In this document: one piece after another, positions 12,566 to 12,681 of the stretch
How positions within the stretch are numbered: the stretch's first letter is position 1
Layout of the letters: every line of letters begins with the position of its first letter
Origin: Gemmatimonas phototrophica
Lineage (GTDB): Bacteria; Gemmatimonadota; Gemmatimonadetes; Longimicrobiales; Gaopeijiaceae
Reading direction: 5' to 3'
DNA length: 12,681 bases
Assembly (NCBI GenBank): GCA_945876015.1
Contig: CAMCNM010000028.1
Coordinates: 1 to 12,681 of the forward strand
Made by a program: the position numbers and the translations under genes
The notes under the pieces: model-generated
Database searches by the model: none
Seen by the model: the letters and a program-made list of their open reading frames with translations, nothing else
What the model was told of the DNA's origin: nothing

Positions 12566-12681
12566 ATGGGACCCCTCACCGGCCAGACCGCGCTCGTCAC
12601 CGGCGCGAGCCGCGGGATCGGCGCGGCGGTCGCGCGCCGCGCCGCTGGAATGGGCGCGCAGGTGCACATGCTCGCGCGCCA
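12566..12681 (+). CDS. SDR family oxidoreductase, N-terminal part only (runs off right edge)
   Basis: Thirty-eight residues are visible. They begin MGPLTGQTALVTGASRGIG, the classical SDR strand 1 and glycine loop (TGASRGIG at 12-19), followed by a helix and the second strand AQVHMLAR. The ATG at 12566 has GAGG 8 bases upstream, overlapping the folE stop codon; the 10-base gap suggests co-transcription with folE. With an FolE partner it could be a pterin reductase, such as a sepiapterin- or dihydromonapterin-type enzyme, but this N-terminus has the general SDR loop and not the TGX3RXG loop of pteridine reductases. A ketoacyl reductase role is equally possible. SDR identity is secure. Confidence 0.88.
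   Translation, partial: MGPLTGQTALVTGASRGIGAAVARRAAGMGAQVHMLAR

Noticed and set aside
1..12681. CRISPR array, tRNA or rRNA genes, insertion sequences, prophage or defence genes
   Set aside because: No regularly spaced direct repeats, no tRNA-like cloverleaf or rRNA-like stretches, and no transposase or phage-type ORFs were seen. The only mobile element supported is the intein.

Overview
The window looks like chromosomal DNA from a high-GC, Gram-negative-type bacterium. Coding third positions are strongly G/C. There is a beta-barrel outer-membrane protein ending in Phe, and several Sec signal peptides. The gene mix (a DUF4159-like protein with a GGR repeat, a class II fumarase, an SDR cluster and a periplasmic metal-binding protein) would fit an uncultivated lineage such as Gemmatimonadota or a relative. 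That placement is inference; no taxonomic marker is present. No tRNA, rRNA, CRISPR array or insertion sequence was seen.

Left region (1-4064). A leftward, pteridine-reductase-like SDR gene runs off the left edge. Divergent from it is a tight rightward set: an SDR, an integral-membrane SEC59/DGK1/VTE5-type CTP-dependent lipid kinase-like protein that starts directly at the SDR stop, fumC, and a Gfo/Idh/MocA oxidoreductase that has lost its C-terminal half. A hairpin with a T-rich tail (4024-4064) closes this unit.

Middle region (4100-9684). First comes an unrecognised leftward ORF with a strong Shine-Dalgarno, split by a single in-frame TAG. Then comes a metal-homeostasis block: a 45-residue metallothionein-like protein on the + strand, converging on a leftward run of a His/Cys-rich small membrane protein, an outer-membrane barrel, a ZnuA-type binding protein, a ZnuB-type permease and a ChrA-type transporter. 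No ABC ATPase gene lies in this block.

Right region (9670-12681). About 200 bases between the metal block and the DUF4159-like gene carry a plausible + strand promoter, several nested inverted repeats and a 16-bp-stem terminator, but no convincing ORF. This is a candidate structured small RNA. Next are a leftward secreted DUF4159-like protein and, divergent from it, folE (GTP cyclohydrolase I). folE is interrupted by a 329-residue LAGLIDADG intein placed directly before the zinc-binding, active-site CEHH motif, so the Zn-ligand Cys also serves as the +1 splicing nucleophile. Another SDR gene starts 10 bases after the folE stop and runs off the right edge.

The most striking observations are the folE active-site intein, the candidate structured RNA at about 9698-9905, the metallothionein-like microprotein beside the metal operon, the amber-split ORF, and a catalytic Tyr-to-His change in the first SDR.
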